Shown one piece after another: positions 62,001 to 64,000 of a stretch of 64,000 bases of DNA. A model generated the notes under the pieces. It saw only the letters and a list, made by a program, of their open reading frames with translations, ran no database searches and had not been told where the DNA came from. The first letter of the stretch is position 1; each line of letters opens with the position of its first letter. Source of the stretch: Mermis nigrescens (lineage: Eukaryota; Nematoda; Enoplea; Mermithida; Mermithidae); assembly GCA_036768485.1 (NCBI GenBank), contig JAVLUZ010000145.1, positions 1,031,165-1,095,164 on the forward strand. Direction: 5' to 3'. The translations under genes were made by a program, and so were the position numbers.

Positions 62001-64000
62001 TAATTTGCCTTTACTGCCAAAGAAGAAAAAGCAACAAATCAGTGATTTTCTTCAATATGCATGTTGACAAAAAGAGCGTCTAATTGTTTTGGCCAAGCTT
62101 GAGTATGCCACTCATCCAAGCGATGGAACGTTATTTGGCGTTTGATCCGTTAAATTATGATTGACGTATTCCAACAAGAATAAAATTACGTTATTCAGAA
62201 TGCCGATTCAGCTATACGTAAAAAAGCTGTTGTAGGATAAGAAAAAATTTATTCCTTTATTGCGAGTGCCGTCTAATTTGCCTTTACTGCCAAAGAAGAA
62301 AAGCAACAAATCAGTGATTTTCTTCAATATGCATGTTGACAAAAGAGCGCTTAATTGTTTTAGCCATGCTTGGAGTAAGCCACTCATCCAAGCAATGGAA
62401 CGATATTTGGCGTTCAATCCCGTTAAATTACAATGGACGTATTCGACAAGAATAAAATTACGTTATTCAGAAAGCTGGATTCGGCTATTCGTAATTCATG
62501 TTATTCAGAATGCCAATCAAGCTATACGTAAAAGCCACAAAGGATAAGAAAAAATTCTATTCCCTCATCGCTGAAAAGCGTCTAATTTGCCGTTACTGCC
62601 AATGAAGAAAAAGCAACAAATTAGTGATTTTCTTCAATGAGCATGTTAACGAAAAAGCGCATAATTGTTTTGGCCATGCTTGGAGTATGCCACTCATTCA
62701 AGTAATGGATGGAACGTTATTTATTGTTTGATCCGTTAAATTATGATTGACGTATATTCCGACAAGAATAAAATTACGTTATTCAGAATGCCAATTCAGC
62801 TATACGTAATTCATGTTATTCAGAATGCCAATCAAGCTATACGTAAAAAAGCCGTCAAAGGATAAGAAAAAATTTATTCCCTCATCGCGAGTGCTGCCTA
62901 ATTTGCCGTTACTGCCAATGAAGAAAAAGCAACAAATTAGTGATTTTCTTCAATATGCATGTTGACAAAAAGCGCTTAATTGTTTTGGCCATGCTTGAGT
63001 AGCTTACCTATTCAAGCAATGGAACGTTATTTTAAGGCGGATCCGCTAAATTATGAATGACGTAGTCCGACAAGAATAAATTACATTATTCAGAATGCCG
63101 ATTCAGCTATACGTAATTCATGTTATTCAGAATGCCAATCAAGCTATACGTAAAAAAGCTGGTGAAGGATAAGAAAAATTTATTCCTTATTGTGAAGTGC
63201 CGTCTAATTTGCCTTTACTGCCAAAGAAGAAAAAGCAACAAATCAGTGATTTTCTTCAATATGCATGTTGACAAAAGAGCACCTAATTGTTTTGGCCAAG
63301 CTTGGAGTATGCCACTCATCCAAGCGATGGAACGTTATTTGGCGTTTGATCCGTTAAATTATGATTGACGTATTCCGACAAGAATAAAATTACGTTATTC
63401 AGAATGCCGATTCAGCTATACGTAAAAAAGCTGTTGTAGGATAAGAAAAAAATTTATTCCCTTATTAAGTGAAAAGCCGTCTAATTTGCCTTTACTGCCA
63501 AAGAAGAAAAAGCAACAAATCAGTGATTTTCTTCAATATGCATGTTGACAAAAGAGCGCTTAATTGTTTTAGCCATGCTTGGAGTAAGCCACTCATCCAA
63601 GCAATGGAACGATACTTGGCGTTCAATCCGTTAAATTACAATGGACGTATTCCGACAAGAATAAAATTACGTTATTCAGAAAGCTGATTCAGCTATATGT
63701 AATTCATGTTATACAGAACGCCAATTGAGCTATACATGAAAAAGTCGTTGAAGGATAAGAAAAATTTATTCCCTTATCATGAGTGCCGCGCCGCCTAATT
63801 TGCCATTACTGCCAAAGAAGAGAAAGCAACAAATCATGATTTTCTTCAATATGCATGTTGACAAAAGAGCGCCTAATTGTTTTGGCCAAGCTTGGAGTAT
63901 GCCACTCATCCAAGCGATGGAACGTTATTTGGCGTTTTATCCGTTAAATTATGATTGACGCATTCCGAGAAGAATAGAATTATGTTATTCAGAATGCCGA
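47041..64000 (+). repeat. Satellite block F, indel-rich mosaic
   Basis: About 55 monomers to the window edge. They reuse the monomer types of block E in changed order and add a type with TTATACAGAACGC (near 47.7, 48.65, 49.85, 54.95, 57.7, 60.7 and 63.7 kb). Single-unit 37-bp monomers recur near 49.5, 50.7, 57.4, 61.6, 62.2 and 63.4 kb. Short indels and odd local replacements are frequent, and two stretches are badly degraded (52.08-52.19 and 58.86-58.98 kb). Confidence 0.85.
51075..54660 (+). repeat. Local higher-order unit of about 1.2 kb (four monomers)
   Basis: The marker GGATTAGAAGAAATTTATTCC recurs near 51080, 52268 and 53470, each time followed by the ATAATATTACTTT or related type and then by the type with TTGAATTACAATTGATG. 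Spacing is about 1.19-1.20 kb. It looks like a shortened descendant of the 1.81-kb hexamer. Confidence 0.6.

Larger units (their letters stand above)
6643..64000 (+). repeat. Satellite array, about 310-bp monomer, roughly 180 copies
   Basis: Head-to-tail copies fill the rest of the window and run off its right edge. The period is clear in the uniform part: the motif GATCCGTTAA or its one-base variant falls at 13201, 13511, 13822 and 14132. Landmarks in order within a monomer are GACGTATTCCGACAAG, a 37-bp unit beginning GTTATTCAGAATGCC that is repeated at once, AAAGGATAAGAAAAAATT, GAGTGCCGCCTAATTTGCC, AAGAAGAAAAAGCGAC, CAATATGCATGTTGAC, GGCCAAGCTTGGAGTATGCC, and GGCGTTTGATCCGTTAAATT. All copies have the same orientation. 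Because 310 is not a multiple of three, reading frames do not pass from copy to copy. Two transposon families interrupt the array. Long satellites of this type usually sit in pericentromeric or other heterochromatin, but no location is shown here. Confidence 0.98.

Noticed and set aside
6643..64000. Dozens of open frames of 60-106 codons on both strands as genes
   Set aside because: They are the same satellite sequence read repeatedly. Frames do not continue between 310-bp monomers, many copies are shifted by indels, and no copy has a promoter or domain support.
6643..64000. CRISPR array
   Set aside because: The repeats are about 310 bp and directly adjacent, with no unique spacers of 25-50 bp and no cas genes.
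6643..64000. CENP-B box or telomeric repeats
   Set aside because: By eye no match to the CENP-B box pattern with its TTCG and CGGG cores and no TTAGG or TTAGGG runs were seen. A full motif scan was not possible.

Overview
This is a stretch of an animal nuclear genome, most likely an invertebrate and perhaps an arthropod. The clues are a Ty3/gypsy-type retroelement with an envelope-like gene, AT-rich sequence, a possible 62-bp GT-AG intron, miniature DNA transposons with hAT-type and piggyBac-type signatures, and a very long satellite array. I cannot name the species. I see no intact protein-coding gene, tRNA, rRNA or CRISPR array.

Positions 1-6642 hold a decayed LTR retroelement on the minus strand, cut off by the left edge of the window. 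Read 5' to 3' on that strand it contains: a candidate 206-bp LTR (6642-6437) with a TATA box; a TGGGGGGC-type primer-binding site; a 2.5-kb leader that includes an unexplained, possibly spliced, degenerate ORF (4981-4375); a gag with one zinc knuckle (3899-2745); a membrane-glycoprotein (env-like) gene (2744-610); and a retropepsin (609-1) that runs off the edge. Having the glycoprotein between gag and protease is unusual, because LTR elements normally carry env downstream of pol. Gag and most of the glycoprotein share one reading frame, broken by isolated stop codons and small frameshifts.

Positions 6643-64000 are one tandem satellite array of roughly 180 monomers with a basic period of about 310 bp. 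Each monomer has an internal 37-bp duplication whose copy number varies (1, 2 or 3). The array is organised in blocks: diverged monomers (6.6-11 kb), fairly uniform monomers (11-16.3 kb), dimers of about 623 bp marked by an ACTA insertion (17-23 kb), a higher-order unit of about 966 bp containing the three-copy monomer (26-31 kb), simple monomers (31.5-36.4 kb), a hexamer of about 1.81 kb repeated about six times (36.4-47 kb), and an indel-rich mosaic with a short-lived unit of about 1.2 kb (47-64 kb).

The array is interrupted by two families of miniature transposon. A 263-bp element with imperfect terminal inverted repeats and perfect 8-bp target duplications (hAT-like) occurs at 7722-7984 and, inverted, at 23466-23728. 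A piggyBac-like element of about 606-626 bp flanked by TTAA occurs at 16313-16938 and 23197-24073. The second hAT-like copy sits inside the second piggyBac-like copy, so the order of events can be read: satellite, then piggyBac-like element, then hAT-like element. The candidate LTR boundary also coincides with the first recognisable satellite base, which suggests the retroelement inserted into the array.
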